Part shown: piece after piece, positions 47,897 through 57,026 of the stretch
How positions within the stretch are numbered: position 1 is the first letter of the stretch
How the letters are laid out: each line of letters starts with the position of its first letter
NCBI GenBank assembly: GCA_913778205.1
Contig: CAJYUW010000049.1
Location: 1 to 64,000 of the forward strand
Source of the DNA: an uncultured Curtobacterium sp.
GTDB taxonomy: Bacteria > Actinomycetota > Actinomycetes > Actinomycetales > Microbacteriaceae
DNA length: 64,000 bases
Direction of reading: 5' to 3'
Translations under genes and position numbers: made by a program
Notes under the pieces: generated by a model
The model's database searches: none
What the model saw: the letters and a program-made list of their open reading frames with translations, nothing else
Told to the model about the DNA's origin: nothing

Positions 47897-48940
47897 GTGC
47901 AGGTGGACACGGCGATCGACGCACGCCCCGGCGCCGGCCGGGTCACCATCGCGGACGTCGCACGTGCCGCCGGGGTCTCGATCCCGACGGTGTCGAAGGT
48001 GATCAACCAGCGCGACGGCGTCGCCCAGGGCACGATCCGCCGTGTGCAGGAGGTCGTCGAGCAGCTCGGCTACGAGACGTCCCTCGTGGCACGGAGCCTC
48101 CGCAGCTCCCGGACCGGGGTCGTCGGCATCCTCGTCACCGAGTTCGAGCCGTTCTCGACCGAGCTGCTGCGGGGGGTCTCCGGCGCGACCACGGGCACGG
48201 GGTACGAGCTCCTCGCCTACGCCGGGCTCGTGACCGGCGCCGAGCAGAAGGGGTGGGAGCGTCGGTCGCTCTCGCGCCTGTCCGGCACGCTCGTCGACGG
48301 CGCGATCGTCGTCACACCGAGCACCGCGCTCCCGGCCTCGTCGATCCCCGTCGTCGCGATCGACCCGCACACCGGGCCAGAGGGCCACGCCACGGTCGAC
48401 TCCGACAACGAGGACGGCGCCGTGCAGGCCGTCGAGCACCTCGTGTCGCTCGGGCACACCCGCATCGCCCACCTCCGCGGTCGGCCGGACCTGGCGTCCG
48501 CACAGCTCCGCGAGGCCGGGTACCGACGTGCGCTGATCGCCGCCGGGCTGGCCGTCGACGAAGGACTCGTGCGGGACGGCGGCTACCAGGAGGACCGGTC
48601 GGCCGAGGTGGCGCTCGAGCTGCTGTCCGGACCCGACCGACCGACGGCGGTCTTCGCGGCGAACGACTCGTCGGCAGTCGGCGTCCTGCGGTCGGCGGCG
48701 GCGCTCGGCCTCCGCGTGCCGGAGGACCTGTCGGTGGTCGGGTTCGACGACGTCCCGCAGGCGGCCACGACCACGCCGCCGTTGACCACCGTCGCGCAGC
48801 CCCTCGTCGAACTGGGCGCGCGGGCGGTCGAGATGCTGCTCGCGATGCTCCGCGGCGAGCACACCCCCGACCACGTGCGGTTGCCGACGACCCTGCGGGT
48901 GCGCCAGAGCACCGGACCGGCGCCGACGACGGGCGTCTGA
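47897..48940 (+). CDS. LacI family transcriptional regulator
   Basis: GRVTIADVARAAGVSIPTVSKVINQRDGVAQGTIRRVQEVVEQLGYETSLVARSLRSSRTGVVG...; GTG start inferred. Confidence 0.93.
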   Translation: MQVDTAIDARPGAGRVTIADVARAAGVSIPTVSKVINQRDGVAQGTIRRVQEVVEQLGYETSLVARSLRSSRTGVVGILVTEFEPFSTELLRGVSGATTGTGYELLAYAGLVTGAEQKGWERRSLSRLSGTLVDGAIVVTPSTALPASSIPVVAIDPHTGPEGHATVDSDNEDGAVQAVEHLVSLGHTRIAHLRGRPDLASAQLREAGYRRALIAAGLAVDEGLVRDGGYQEDRSAEVALELLSGPDRPTAVFAANDSSAVGVLRSAAALGLRVPEDLSVVGFDDVPQAATTTPPLTTVAQPLVELGARAVEMLLAMLRGEHTPDHVRLPTTLRVRQSTGPAPTTGV

Positions 48941-48992
48941 CCGGGGCCGCCGCGCACGGAGGACGTCGCGAGCGGCAGCGGCAGGCCCGGCG

Positions 48993-49952
48993 TCAGCGCC
49001 GTGGTCGGCGCAGCGTGTCGGACGGCAGCTCGCCGAACGTGTCCGCGTAGTACCCGGCGAACCGGCCGAGGTGGCTGAACCCCCATGACCCGGCGATCGC
49101 CGCGACCGTGGTGTCGGCCGGGTCGGAGGCGACGAGCTGCGCGCGGACCCGGTGCAGCCGCACCTGCCGGAGGAACACCATCGGACTCGTGCCGGCGTGC
49201 CGTCGGAACGTCGCCTGGAGACTCCGCGCGTTGATGCCGGTCGCCCGGCTGACGTCCGTGCTGGTGATCGGCCGGTGGGCGTTCGCGACCATCCACTCCT
49301 GCGCGAACCGCATCGACGCGGGCCCCTCCTGCACGGGGAAGTCGAGCGTCGGCGTGACGTCGAACGCGTCGACCACGGCCTCCGCGACGAGCATGTTCAG
49401 CGCCGCACGACGGCTGCGCGAGGTCCGGACGCCGAGCAGCTCCGGGGCGGCCGAGCCGATCACGGTCCGGAGCGCGTCGACCGTCCCCGGCGTCGCGTGG
49501 GTCGAGAACCGCAGTGGACCGGGTACGGCCCTGCGCTGCGCCGCGGCGACCGACTCCAGGAACCCGGCGTCGAAGCGGACCGTGTGGAGCGTCGTCGGGG
49601 CGCCGTCGAAGGCGATGTCGCGTCCGGACGGCCACATCACCGGCACGCCGGGCTCCATGTCGATCGGGTCCCGACCGGCGGTGTCGACGGCGAGCCCCGG
49701 CCGGGTCGTCCATGCGAGGACGTAGCTCGGCGCCTGGCCGATCGTGCCCCACCGCGGCGCGTCGACCGACGACGTCGCGACCACGACCTCCTCGTCCCCG
49801 ACCGCACGGAACCGCCACGCGAAGCGCTCGCCGACGGCGCGCCCGACGCTGATGTCCTCGCTCGAGTACACGCGCTCGTAGAAGGCGACCGCTTCGTCGA
49901 TGTCGAGTCCGCTGCGGTCGACGTGGATGAGGGGTCCGGTGTCCGTCGTCAT
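48993..49952 (-). CDS. AraC family transcriptional regulator
   Basis: ITSTDVSRATGINARSLQATFRRHAGTSPMVFLRQVRLHRVRAQLVASDPADTTVAAIAGSWGFSHLGRFAGYYADTFGELPSDTLRR. Confidence 0.9.
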   Translation of the reverse strand: MTTDTGPLIHVDRSGLDIDEAVAFYERVYSSEDISVGRAVGERFAWRFRAVGDEEVVVATSSVDAPRWGTIGQAPSYVLAWTTRPGLAVDTAGRDPIDMEPGVPVMWPSGRDIAFDGAPTTLHTVRFDAGFLESVAAAQRRAVPGPLRFSTHATPGTVDALRTVIGSAAPELLGVRTSRSRRAALNMLVAEAVVDAFDVTPTLDFPVQEGPASMRFAQEWMVANAHRPITSTDVSRATGINARSLQATFRRHAGTSPMVFLRQVRLHRVRAQLVASDPADTTVAAIAGSWGFSHLGRFAGYYADTFGELPSDTLRRPRR

Positions 49953-50040
49953 GCGGTGCCCATCCTGCCGCCCGCACCTGTCCCCCGGCTGCGACTGCGT
50001 GCTCCGGACATCCCCGGGGGCGGGGAGTTGTCTGGAGCGC

Positions 50041-50394
50041 GTGAAGTACGTGGTGTACGGCGACAACAAGGTGATGACCGGCGATGAGATCGCCGACGCG
50101 GTGCTGGCCTACGCGGCGGCGCTCGGCGAGAACGGGACGACGGACATCGTCGAGATCCCGACGGCCGACGACAGCGGGACCGCGGTGAAGGCGGAGCTGC
50201 TGCTCGGACCGGCGTCGCAGGTGATGGTCGAGACGGCACCGGACGACGAGCTCGAGCCGGAGGACGAGGACCTCGTCAACGAGCTCGTGCGTCGCACGGC
50301 TGCGGTCGGCGGCGGTCGGTTCGTCGACGCCGCGTCGTCGCACTCCGAGGAGCCGGAGGCCAAGCGGCTCCGCACCGAGCCGCCCCGGCCCTGA
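50041..50394 (+). CDS. Hypothetical protein (117 aa)
   Basis: GTG start; VKYVVYGDNKVMTGDEIADAVLAYAAALGENGTTDIVEIPTADDSGTAVKAELLLGPASQVMVETAPDDELEPEDEDLVNELVRRTAAVGGGRFVDA. Confidence 0.75.
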   Translation: MKYVVYGDNKVMTGDEIADAVLAYAAALGENGTTDIVEIPTADDSGTAVKAELLLGPASQVMVETAPDDELEPEDEDLVNELVRRTAAVGGGRFVDAASSHSEEPEAKRLRTEPPRP

Positions 50395-50534
50395 ACCGAC
50401 ACCCGAGCCAGCGCCGGCCCTGAGCCGACACCCGAGCCAGCCCCGGCCCCGAGCCGACACCCGAGCCGGCCCCGGCCCTGAGCCGACACCCGAGCCAGCC
50501 CCGGCCCCGAGCCGACACCCGAGCCGCTCCTGAT
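50389..50534. repeat. 29-bp tandem array, about 5 units
   Basis: ccctgaaccgacacccgagccagcgccgg and three near-identical units, starts at 50389, 50418, 50447, 50476 and a final diverging copy at 50505; the first unit contains the stop codon (50392-50394). Confidence 0.92.
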
Positions 50535-50556
50535 CCCGGCTCCGCTCCGCGACGGG

Positions 50557-51567
50557 TCAGCGCCGCAGCGTCTGCTTCGGGTACTCCCCGAACCGCTCCG
50601 TGTACGACGCCGAGAACCGCCCCAGGTGCGCGAACCCCCACCGACGCGCGACGTCCCCGACCGCGGCGGACCGTGCGTCGAGCGCGAGCAGCTCCGCACG
50701 GACCGCGTCGAGCCGGACCTGCCGCAGGTAGGTCAGCGGAGTGACGTCGAACACCCGGCGGAACGACTCCTGGACGCTGCGGACGCTGAGCCCGGCGACC
50801 GCGGACAGCTCGGACACCGTGACGTCCTCGGCGGCGTGCGCGTGGATGTGCTCGACCGCCGCGCGGAGTCGGGCGTTCCTCGGCAGGCCCAGCACGGCAG
50901 GCAGCGCGTCGGCGTGCGGCGGGAACACCTCGAGCAGGACGAGGGCCGCCGACTCCTTCGCGGTGCGCCACGCGTCGCTGTCCGGCCCGGCCGACCGCAG
51001 TGCCCGGGTCAGCCCGGTGATCGCGACGCGCCACGACGGCACGGCCTCGGGCACCGGGTCCGCGAGGTGGGCGAAGCGCAGCGGTCGGTCGCCGAGGTCG
51101 TGGTGCCGGGCGGCGACGCGAGCGACGTAGTCCCGGTCGAAGTGCACGAGGCGCTGGTCGGTGTCGGCCGCCGTGAAGGTGGTCGTCCGGTCGGTCGGGA
51201 AGAGGAGCGGGACGTCCGGTCGCATCGGGACGGCGTCGTGGGTGACGTCGAGCTCGGTGGTGCCGTCGGTGAGCCAGCCCACGACGTACTCGTCCGTCGG
51301 CGACACGGTGCCGCGGATCGTGCCGCTCAGCTGCGACCGGCGGACGGTCACCTCCGAGTCGCCGACGACCGTGTAGCGGTACGAGAAGCCACGGGCCCCT
51401 GCCCGAGCGGCCCACGTGTCGCTGCCGTACAGGCCACCGAGGTGCCGCACCGCCGAGGCCGGCTCGTCACCGGACAGCTCGAAGCGGACCGCCTCGAGCG
51501 GCCGGTCCCCGACGGCCCCCTCACTCACGCCGTCACCGCCGGGCGGTGGCCTGTCCCCGATACGCAC
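50557..51567 (-). CDS. AraC family transcriptional regulator
   Basis: VTVSELSAVAGLSVRSVQESFRRVFDVTPLTYLRQVRLDAVRAELLALDARSAAVGDVARRWGFAHLGRFSASYTERFGEYPKQTLRR; start could be internal. Confidence 0.9.
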   Translation of the reverse strand: MRIGDRPPPGGDGVSEGAVGDRPLEAVRFELSGDEPASAVRHLGGLYGSDTWAARAGARGFSYRYTVVGDSEVTVRRSQLSGTIRGTVSPTDEYVVGWLTDGTTELDVTHDAVPMRPDVPLLFPTDRTTTFTAADTDQRLVHFDRDYVARVAARHHDLGDRPLRFAHLADPVPEAVPSWRVAITGLTRALRSAGPDSDAWRTAKESAALVLLEVFPPHADALPAVLGLPRNARLRAAVEHIHAHAAEDVTVSELSAVAGLSVRSVQESFRRVFDVTPLTYLRQVRLDAVRAELLALDARSAAVGDVARRWGFAHLGRFSASYTERFGEYPKQTLRR

Positions 51568-51650
51568 CAGCCCGCGCTATCCGGATACTGTTGCCCAGTG
51601 ACCGCGGCGTACAGTTGCGCCGGGCAGATCCGCAGTGAGGGGGCCTCCGC

Positions 51651-52097
51651 ATGAGCGACCTCGACCTGCTCGGCGCGCTCTCGCGGCTCGAGGCCTCGGT
51701 CGCGTCGCTGCGGGCCCGTCTGCGCGACCGGCTCGACGTGTCGCCCGGGGACCTCACGGTCATCCAGTTCGTCGCCCGGGCCGAGACGGCGGAGCGGACG
51801 GTCCGCGTCAAGGACCTCGCGACGCACCTGGGGCTGACCGGGCCGGCGATCACCGGACTCGTGGACCGTCTCGAACGCGCCGGGCACCTCTGCCGCGTGC
51901 CCAACCCGGACGACGGGCGGAGCCGTCACATCGAGCTGACCGAGGCCACGCGTCGTGCGTACACCGTCGCGATGGACGGCACGAACCAGCACCTGCACGA
52001 CCTCTTGGCCTCCTTCTCGGATCGGGAGCGCGCCCGGTTCGTGCGGGTCGTCGACCGCGTCGTCGCGGCGATCGACCTCGGTTCCCAGGGCGCCTGA
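51651..52097 (+). CDS. MarR family transcriptional regulator
   Basis: GDLTVIQFVARAETAERTVRVKDLATHLGLTGPAITGLVDRLERAGHLCRVPNPDDGRSRHIELTEATR. Confidence 0.92.
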   Translation: MSDLDLLGALSRLEASVASLRARLRDRLDVSPGDLTVIQFVARAETAERTVRVKDLATHLGLTGPAITGLVDRLERAGHLCRVPNPDDGRSRHIELTEATRRAYTVAMDGTNQHLHDLLASFSDRERARFVRVVDRVVAAIDLGSQGA

Positions 52098-52154
52098 CGG
52101 CAGAGTACGGGCGACCGACGGCTCTCCCAGCCGGTTTGTCCGCCATGCGCAACA

Positions 52155-52171
52155 AGGTAGATTTGCTACCT
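52155..52171. promoter_or_regulatory. Inverted repeat, candidate regulator-binding site
   Basis: AGGTAG-atttg-CTACCT in the AT-richer gap between the MarR gene and a small ORF. Confidence 0.45.
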
Positions 52172-52260
52172 ACTTCGACGAACACGCGGCTCCGACGGGC
52201 CGTAGCGTCGGCTCGGTCGGGGTGACCACCCCGGAACTGCCGACGATCGAGGGGACGCTC

Positions 52261-52416
52261 ATGGGCGCGTACGAGACCGAGCCCGGCATCGAGCCGGTGC
52301 GCATCGAGACGATCCGCGGCATGCGACGCCGCTGGAAGCACGGCGAACTGCGCGAGGTGCCGGCGACGCCGGAGGACTTCTTCCGCGACACGGCGCGCGA
52401 CGCGCGTCGCCGCTGA
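52261..52416 (+). CDS. Small hypothetical protein (51 aa)
   Basis: MGAYETEPGIEPVRIETIRGMRRRWKHGELREVPATPEDFFRDTARDARRR; followed by strong hairpin. Confidence 0.55.
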   Translation: MGAYETEPGIEPVRIETIRGMRRRWKHGELREVPATPEDFFRDTARDARRR

Positions 52417-52430
52417 GCAGCGGCACCACC

Positions 52431-52480
52431 TGACGGACGGGAGGCGCGGGTCGGGTCCGACCCGCGCCTCCCGTCCGTCA
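52431..52480. terminator. Near-perfect 50-nt palindromic terminator at convergent junction
   Basis: tgacggacgggaggcgcgggtcgg-gt-ccgacccgcgcctcccgtccgtca, 24-bp arms. Confidence 0.85.
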
Positions 52481-52582
52481 CGGCGTCACCCGGGTGCGCG
52501 ACGCACCGCTCACCCGCAGGGACGGCACCGCTCGCGTCCGCCGCCCGGGCAGGAGGCCGGGGCGCCGGGCCGGGGCGCTCTG

Positions 52583-53595
52583 TCAGGGCGCCGGGGCCGT
52601 CGAGTCCGCACTGCGGAGGGTGCACGGCAGCAGGAAGTGCGGCAGTTCGGTCGAGGCGCCGTCGAGCTGGTCGATGAGCGCGTCGGCCGCGCGCCGACCG
52701 AGCTCGCGCCCGGGCGCGACCATCGTCGACAGCCGGGGGAAGTGCTGGTCCGCGTTCGCCGCCGAGGACGCCAGGCTGAGGACGGAGACGTCCGCCGGCA
52801 CGCGGCGCCCGGCGTCGAAGAGCCCGACGAGCAGCCCGCCAGCGGAGTCGTCCTTCATGAGCAGCACGGCGGTGACGTCCGGGTCCGCGGCGAGCAGCTC
52901 CTCGGCGGCGGCGCGGCCGCCCTCGCTCCCGGGGCCGGCGTAGACGACGGTGCCCGCCAGCCTGCGCTCGGCGATCGCTGCGCGGAACGTCGACTCGACC
53001 CGGAGGTGCGGGGCGTACCCGGACATCGGCGTGCCCTCGAGGTCCTCGAGCACGATGCCGAAGCGACGGTGCCCGAGCGAGCACAGGTGGTCGATGCTGT
53101 CGACGGTCGTGGTCTCGAAGTCGATGTCGACGAACGGCAGGCCCCGGCTGTCCCGCGTGCGTCCGATGAGCGTGAAGGGCACCTCGAGGTCGGTGAGGAC
53201 GGCGACGCGGGGGTCGTCCATCCGGACCTCCATGAGGATGACCCCGTCCACGAGACCCCCGGAGACGAGGTCGTCGAGGTCGTCGCCGGCGGGGTCGACG
53301 GGCCACAGCACCAGGTGGTGGCCGCGTTCGGACGCGCGTTCGGCGGCGCTCATGAAGAACTCCGAGGTGGTCGGGCTGAAGCGGTTGCCCGTCGTCGGGA
53401 AGAGCAGGGCGATGATCCGGGTCCGGCGGCTCGCGAGGGCCCGGGCGACGACGTTGCCGCGGAACTTCAGCTCCCGCATGGCGGCGCGGACGCGGTCGGT
53501 GGTCGCGGGGGTGACGTACTTCGTGCCGTTCACCACGAACGAGACCGTGGCGATGGACACACCGGCACGGTCGGCGACCTGCTGCATCGTTGCCA
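52583..53595 (-). CDS. LacI family transcriptional regulator (ThuR-like by position)
   Basis: MATMQQVADRAGVSIATVSFVVNGTKYVTPATTDRVRAAMRELKFRGNVVARALASRRTRIIALLFP...; alternative upstream start at 53644. Confidence 0.93.
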
Positions 53596-53661
53596 TCGCC
53601 ACTCCACGCTCGATCGGGCCGGTTCGATCCGGTGCGCTCAGCATAGCTCCGGGGATCCGAA

Positions 53662-53689
53662 AAAAGCGCTTTACGGGTGAAGCGCTTTT
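53662..53689. promoter_or_regulatory. Double palindromic LacI operator candidate
   Basis: AAAAGCGCTT (53662-53671) tacgggtg AAGCGCTTTT (53680-53689); each half is itself palindromic around AAGCGCTT; divergent LacI/SBP intergenic. Confidence 0.75.
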
Positions 53690-53788
53690 CTGTTAGCGTC
53701 TCGCCCCAAGGAACGCAGGGACGACGACGTCAGCGAGTCGTGGTCGTGCTCCCGAAGTCCATGACTCCACCAAGAGAAGAGCTGTGCA

Positions 53789-55021
53789 ATGAAGCAGAAG
53801 TTCCCTTCGTCGCCCCGCCGACTCCGTGCCCTGCTCGGCGCGGCTGCGGTGCTCGCGACGGTCCCCCTGGTGCTGACCGGCTGCTCCGGCTCCGGCTCCG
53901 CGTCCTCCGGCGGGAGCAAGGCCCTCACGATCGAGGACTACTACGACGCGAGCTACAACCCGGTGTACAAGCAGTGCGCGAAGGAGGTCGGTGCGACCGT
54001 CACCATCAACCACGTCGCCGGCGCCGGACTGATCTCGAAGGTGCTGCAGCAGGCGTCGTCGAAGACCCTCCCCGACGTCCTCATGCTCGACAACCCCGAC
54101 GTGCAGCAGATCGCGTCGTCCGGTGCCCTGTCCGACCTCAGCGCGTACGGCCTCAGCGCCTCCGGGGACGTCCCCGGCGTCAAGGCGGCGAGCACGTACA
54201 AGGGCAAGCTCTACGGCGTCCAGTCGAACACGAACTCGATCGCGCTGTACTACAACAAGAAGCTCCTCGCCGACGCCGGCGTCCAGCCGCCGAAGACGTG
54301 GGACGAGCTGAAGACCGCCGCGAAGAAGCTGACCTCCGGGTCGACGTACGGCTTCGCGATGAGCAACATCAACACGTACGAGGGCACCTGGCAGTTCCTC
54401 CCGTTCTTCTGGTCGAACGGCGGTGACGAGAAGGACATCGCGACGTCCCAGGCCGCGCAGGCCCTGCAGTTCGTCGAGGACCTGCAGGACGACGGCTCGA
54501 TGTCGAATAGCTCGATCAACTGGGCCCAGGCGGACGTCAACAACCAGTTCCTCGCCGGCAAGGCCGCGATGATGATCAACGGCCCGTGGCAGCTCCCGGC
54601 GCTCAACGCGAAGAAGGGCCTCGAGTTCGACAGCGTCCCGATCCCGACCCGCACCGGCGACGCACCGGTCGCCCCGCTCGGCGGCGAGGCCTTCACCGTG
54701 CCGCAGACCGGCGACAAGGCGAAGATGCAGCTCGCCGGCAAGTTCGTCGGCTGCCTCCACTCGGTCACGGGCCAGGAGGCCCTGGCGAAGCTCAGCGGCA
54801 ACGTGCCGACGAACCTCGAGGCCGGTGCGAAGTGGGCCGAGAGCCACCCGCAGGTCGCCTCGTTCGTCACCACCGTGAAGACCGCCCGTGCGCGCACCGG
54901 CGAGCTCGGACCCGACTGGCCCAAGGCCGCGACGAAGATCTACACCGCCGTCCAGCTCGCCCTCACCGGCAAGGCCAGCCCCGAGGCAGCGCTCCAGCAG
55001 GCGCAGTCCCAGGACCAGTAG
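53789..55021 (+). CDS. Extracellular solute-binding lipoprotein
   Basis: MKQKFPSSPRRLRALLGAAAVLATVPLVLTGCSGSGSASSGGSKALTIEDYYDASYNPVYKQCAKEVGATVTINHVAGAGLISKVLQQASSKTLPDVLMLD. Confidence 0.95.
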   Translation: MKQKFPSSPRRLRALLGAAAVLATVPLVLTGCSGSGSASSGGSKALTIEDYYDASYNPVYKQCAKEVGATVTINHVAGAGLISKVLQQASSKTLPDVLMLDNPDVQQIASSGALSDLSAYGLSASGDVPGVKAASTYKGKLYGVQSNTNSIALYYNKKLLADAGVQPPKTWDELKTAAKKLTSGSTYGFAMSNINTYEGTWQFLPFFWSNGGDEKDIATSQAAQALQFVEDLQDDGSMSNSSINWAQADVNNQFLAGKAAMMINGPWQLPALNAKKGLEFDSVPIPTRTGDAPVAPLGGEAFTVPQTGDKAKMQLAGKFVGCLHSVTGQEALAKLSGNVPTNLEAGAKWAESHPQVASFVTTVKTARARTGELGPDWPKAATKIYTAVQLALTGKASPEAALQQAQSQDQ

Positions 55022-55082
55022 TGCACGAGGGAGCCGGTCGGCCCGGCCGGCTCCCTCCCCCACTGACAGGAGAGGAACCCGC

Positions 55083-56054
55083 ATGAGCGCCTCGACGCAG
55101 GCACCCGCACGCACCCCGTCCCGCTCGGCGACGCGGACCACCGCCGCCCCGCCCGTCCGCCCCGGTCAGCGCCGTGCGCGCCTCCGCAGCGGCACCACCC
55201 GCTGGCTGTTCGTCATCCCGGCCGCGCTGTTCGTCGCGGTGTTCTTCGGCTACCCGGTGGTCAAGAACGTGCTGATGTCGTTCCAGGACTACACGACCGC
55301 GACCTTCTTCACCGGCGAGGCGCCGTGGGTCGGACTCGCGAACTACGTCACGGTGTTCACGAGTTCGGTCTTCACGACGAGCGTCGTGAACACGGCACTG
55401 TTCACGGCCGGATCGATCGTCCTCCAGTTCGTCATCGGCCTCGGACTCGCGCTGTTCTTCCGCCGGCACTTCCCGCTGTCCGGCTTCCTCCGCGGGCTGC
55501 TGCTCCTGCCGTGGCTGCTGCCGCTCATCGCCTCGAGCGCCGTGTGGAAGTGGCTGCTCGACCAGGACAGCGGCGCGCTCAACCAGCTCCTCGGTCTCGT
55601 CGGCATCGCACCGGTGCCGTGGCTGGTCAGCCCGAGCCTCGCGCTCATCGCGGTCATCGGCGTCAACGTCTGGCTCGGCATCCCGTTCAACACCACGATC
55701 CTCTACAGCGGCCTGCAGTCGGTGCCGCCGGAGCTGTACGAGGCGGGCGCGCTCGACGGCGCGACCGGGTTCAAAGCCTTCTGGTACATCACCTGGCCGA
55801 GCATCCGGAGCGTGGTGAGCATCGTCATCGTGCTCGGGGTCGTGTACACGCTCAAGGTCGTCGACATCATCCTCGGCCTGACCGGCGGCGGGCCCGCGAA
55901 CTCCACGCAGACCCTCGCCACGAACGCCTACCACCAGTCGTTCGTCAACTTCCAGTTCGGTATCGGAGCCGCGGTGAGCAACGTCCTCATCGTCGTCTCG
56001 TTCGTCTTCGCGATGGTCTACATCGCGATCTCCCGGAAGGCGGTCGACGAATGA
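55083..56054 (+). CDS. Carbohydrate ABC transporter permease
   Basis: TRWLFVIPAALFVAVFFGYPVVKNVLMSFQDYTT...PPELYEAGALDGATGFKAFWYITWPSIRSVVS. Confidence 0.95.
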   Translation: MSASTQAPARTPSRSATRTTAAPPVRPGQRRARLRSGTTRWLFVIPAALFVAVFFGYPVVKNVLMSFQDYTTATFFTGEAPWVGLANYVTVFTSSVFTTSVVNTALFTAGSIVLQFVIGLGLALFFRRHFPLSGFLRGLLLLPWLLPLIASSAVWKWLLDQDSGALNQLLGLVGIAPVPWLVSPSLALIAVIGVNVWLGIPFNTTILYSGLQSVPPELYEAGALDGATGFKAFWYITWPSIRSVVSIVIVLGVVYTLKVVDIILGLTGGGPANSTQTLATNAYHQSFVNFQFGIGAAVSNVLIVVSFVFAMVYIAISRKAVDE

Positions 56055-56941
56055 GCGTCGGACTCGCAGGCAGGACCACCGTCACCGCCACCCGCGCGCT
56101 GACGACCGCACGCACGGCGCGGCCCCGGCGACCGAGGAGCGTCAAGGGCATCCCGCTCACGATCCTCGGCATCGTGTTCCTCGCGATCATGGTGTTCCCC
56201 GTCTACTGGATGGTGAACACGAGCCTGCAGGCGACGTCCGGGGCGGCGACCGCGACCTGGTTCCCGTGGTCCCCGACCTTCGCCGGCTACGAGGCCGCGT
56301 TCCAGCAGCAGGGCCAGAACTTCCTGTCGAGCATGATCATCGGGCTCGGCACCGTCGTGCTGACCCTGGCGATCGCGACCCCGGCGGCGTACGGACTCGC
56401 CCGCTTCCGGATGCGCGGCACGCGGGCCTTCCTGCTCGTGCTGCTCATCACCCAGATGATCCCGGCGATCGTCATCGCGAACGCGCTCTACACGCTGTTC
56501 AACAACATCGGGCTGCTCAACAGCTACCTCGGCCTCATCCTCGCCGACAGCGCGGTGCAGGTGCCGTTCGCCGTGCTCCTCATGCGCGCGTTCATGGAGT
56601 CGATCCCGCCGAGCCTCGTCGAGGCGGCGCTCGTCGACGGCGCGAACGACTTCCGCGCGTTCGTGTCGATCGTCCTCCCGATCAGCCGCAACGCGATCGT
56701 CACCGCCGCCCTCTTCACGTTCCTCGGGGCGTGGGGTGACTTCCTCATCGCGCTGACCCTCACGTCCACGCCGGCCGTGCGCCCGATCACGCTCGGCATC
56801 TACAACTACATCGGCTCGAACGTCACCGACTGGGGGCCCGTCATGGCCACCTCGGTCCTGGCGTCCCTGCCGGCCGCCGTGCTGCTCATCGTCGCGCAGC
56901 GGTACATCTCCGCGGGTGCCCTCGGCGGCGCCGTCAAGTGA
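56051..56941 (+). CDS. Carbohydrate ABC transporter permease
   Basis: KGIPLTILGIVFLAIMVFPVYWMVNTSLQ...IPPSLVEAALVDGANDFRAFVSIVLPISRNAIVTAALFTFLGAWGDFL. Confidence 0.95.
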   Translation: MSVGLAGRTTVTATRALTTARTARPRRPRSVKGIPLTILGIVFLAIMVFPVYWMVNTSLQATSGAATATWFPWSPTFAGYEAAFQQQGQNFLSSMIIGLGTVVLTLAIATPAAYGLARFRMRGTRAFLLVLLITQMIPAIVIANALYTLFNNIGLLNSYLGLILADSAVQVPFAVLLMRAFMESIPPSLVEAALVDGANDFRAFVSIVLPISRNAIVTAALFTFLGAWGDFLIALTLTSTPAVRPITLGIYNYIGSNVTDWGPVMATSVLASLPAAVLLIVAQRYISAGALGGAVK

Positions 56942-57026
56942 CGACCGCCGCGACCGAGACCGCGGTCTCGTCGAGCGCCGCACCGTCGCAGCACCCGAGC
57001 ACCCCTCCCAGCCAGAAAGGCACACC

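Noticed and set aside
50389-50534. CRISPR array
   Set aside because: 29-bp units are directly adjacent with no spacers and no cas genes nearby; it is a simple tandem repeat.
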